Source: an uncultured Ruminococcus sp. (GTDB taxonomy: Bacteria; Bacillota; Clostridia; Oscillospirales; Ruminococcaceae). Taken from it: DNA of 7,302 nucleotides. The stretch spans positions 1 to 7,302 of the forward strand of contig CAMWXM010000145.1 in assembly GCA_947178195.1 (NCBI GenBank). The letters run 5' to 3'. The notes beneath the pieces were generated by a model. The model was not told the DNA's origin and did not search any database. It saw nothing but the letters and a program-made list of their open reading frames with translations. Positions 6,643 through 7,302 of the stretch are shown in pieces (position 1 is the first letter of the stretch; each line of letters starts with the position of its first letter). Both the position numbers and the translations under genes were made by a program.

Positions 6643-6783
6643 CAACTTTCTTAGAATTGCTATTACCAAATGTAACAAAAATAATTGTATAATTATTCAA
6701 ACATGCTATATTTTTATGATTTTCATTATATTTATATTAAAATTAAGCTATAGACATATAAAAAGGATTTGTGAAAATTTTGG

Positions 6784-6925
6784 TGATACTACAAAAAACA
6801 TACAGAAGTACTGTCATCCTTAAATTGTAGTACGACTGTATGATTTTATTTATGGAAAATGTAACTTAGAGATGACGTATTTACACAGTTTATAGAATTG
6901 TATGTACTGTAATATTGATTTTAGC
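6784..6925 (+). repeat. Direct repeat, copy 2: conserved noncoding element upstream of the methyltransferase
   Basis: Second copy of the element at 3944-4089, same orientation, ~142 bp. The exact blocks are at 6821-6833 (13-mer) and 6874-6891 (18-mer), with TTACACAG (6881-6888) and CTGTAAT (6907-6913) again 18 bases apart. The first inverted repeat survives as ATACAG...GTACT against GTAGTACGACTGTAT (6829-6843) with more mismatches than copy 1. The 18-mer lies 177 bp before the methyltransferase ATG, almost the same distance as copy 1 from the RES gene. It occupies the 6611-7050 gap between the divergent DUF6809-like and methyltransferase promoters. Confidence 0.8.
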
Positions 6926-6975
6926 AAAAGCATGGAGGAGGTTTCAAATTTCAGATATTTTTGTTTTAAAAAAGA

Positions 6976-7004
6976 TTGACTTATAAACAGCTTTATGTTA
7001 TAAT
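6976..7004 (+). promoter_or_regulatory. Strong promoter of the adenine methyltransferase gene
   Basis: TTGACT (6976-6981), a 17-base spacer and a perfect TATAAT (6999-7004) preceded by TGT, so it also has the extended -10. This is the best promoter in the window. The transcript would start near 7011, about 40 bases before the ATG, and lies wholly downstream of repeat copy 2. Confidence 0.75.
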
Positions 7005-7050
7005 AAAAAATGTATAATTATGTACTTTTGAATGAAAATCAGGAGAAGCT

Positions 7051-7302
7051 ATGAGATTTATTGGAGGAAAAAAACTGTTATTAGAAAATATAAATAATGT
7101 AATAACTTCTGAAATTCCAAATGTATTATCAGTGATTGACTTGTTTACAGGATCAGGAGCAGTTTCAAGTAATTTCAAATTAAATGGGTATAAAACGATT
7201 AGCAATGATTTTCTTTATTTTAGTTATGTAATGTCAAGAGCTTCTATCGTGCTTAACAGAAAGCCAAAATTCAAAACTTTAGGAATTGATAATCCTATAA
7301 AG
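7051..7302 (+). CDS. D12-class adenine-specific DNA methyltransferase (5' part only)
   Basis: Eighty-four codons are present and the frame is still open at the window edge. The start MRFIGGKKLLLENI matches the (R/K)YxGxK opening of D12-class (Dam-like) N6-adenine methyltransferases. DLFTGSGAVSSNFK (about residues 30-43) holds the FxGxG S-adenosylmethionine-binding motif. ISNDFLYFSYVMSRA follows, the acidic loop and helix seen next in this family. The catalytic DPPY motif would lie beyond the window. AGGAG sits 5 bases before the ATG and a near-consensus promoter at 6976-7004. Such enzymes usually pair with a restriction endonuclease as a type II system or stand alone as orphans on mobile DNA; which applies depends on the next gene. 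An antisense open frame (6993-7205) is a shadow. Confidence 0.88.
   Translation, partial: MRFIGGKKLLLENINNVITSEIPNVLSVIDLFTGSGAVSSNFKLNGYKTISNDFLYFSYVMSRASIVLNRKPKFKTLGIDNPIK

Noticed and set aside
6611..6700. N-terminal extension of the DUF6809-like protein
   Set aside because: The strong AAAGGAGGAA site lies right before the internal ATG at 6610 and family members start there; the extension covers the promoter.
3944..6925. CRISPR or integron attC array
   Set aside because: Only two copies ~2.8 kb apart, far longer than CRISPR repeats, and no GTTRRRY/RYYYAAC core sites.
6993..7205. 70-codon minus-strand open frame
   Set aside because: It lies antisense to the methyltransferase start and its promoter, with no coding signal of its own.

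Overview
The window is AT-rich DNA of Firmicutes type, most like a gut Ruminococcaceae/Clostridia accessory region. This is judged from strong GGAGG-type ribosome sites, sigma-A-like promoters and protein families typical of mobile elements in those bacteria. No core housekeeping gene, rRNA or tRNA is visible. The organism assignment is inference.

Left block (1-3879): a minus-strand gene encodes a 589-residue P-loop ATPase resembling DUF927-type helicase/primase-associated ATPases. It is divergent from a two-gene plus-strand operon. The first gene encodes a zinc-knuckle protein resembling the DUF6076 family. The second encodes a compact sigma-70-family factor and overlaps the first by 14 bp. 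The 174-bp divergent region holds a cluster of TTACAAA/TTTGTAA motifs, a short hairpin and an extended -10 promoter. It looks like the control region of the element.

Middle block (3880-6307): a noncoding element (about 3944-4089) precedes a 384-residue RES-domain protein, a predicted NAD+-degrading toxin-like enzyme with no recognisable antitoxin beside it. Immediately after its stop codon comes a stretch of ruins on the minus strand. One is the C-terminal third of an IS3-family transposase, broken by two stop codons and a frameshift. The other is the first ~85 codons of a RecA-like (AAA_25/RepA-type) ATPase, broken by a stop and a frameshift. The dead ATPase still has a promoter and a hairpin-plus-U-tract leader.

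Right block (6308-7302): a 100-residue minus-strand protein resembling DUF6809, a second copy of the noncoding element (about 6784-6925), a near-consensus promoter, and the start of a D12-class adenine-specific DNA methyltransferase that runs off the window.

The most interesting unexplained structure is the pair of ~145-bp direct repeats. Each lies a similar distance (about 180 bp from an identical 18-bp core to the ATG) upstream of a plus-strand gene: the RES enzyme and the methyltransferase. They share two blocks of exact identity at a fixed 53-bp spacing and inverted repeats at matching positions. They may be a cargo-gene leader, a regulator or sigma-factor target, a structured RNA, or a recombination site that collects accessory modules. 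The sequence alone does not decide between these.
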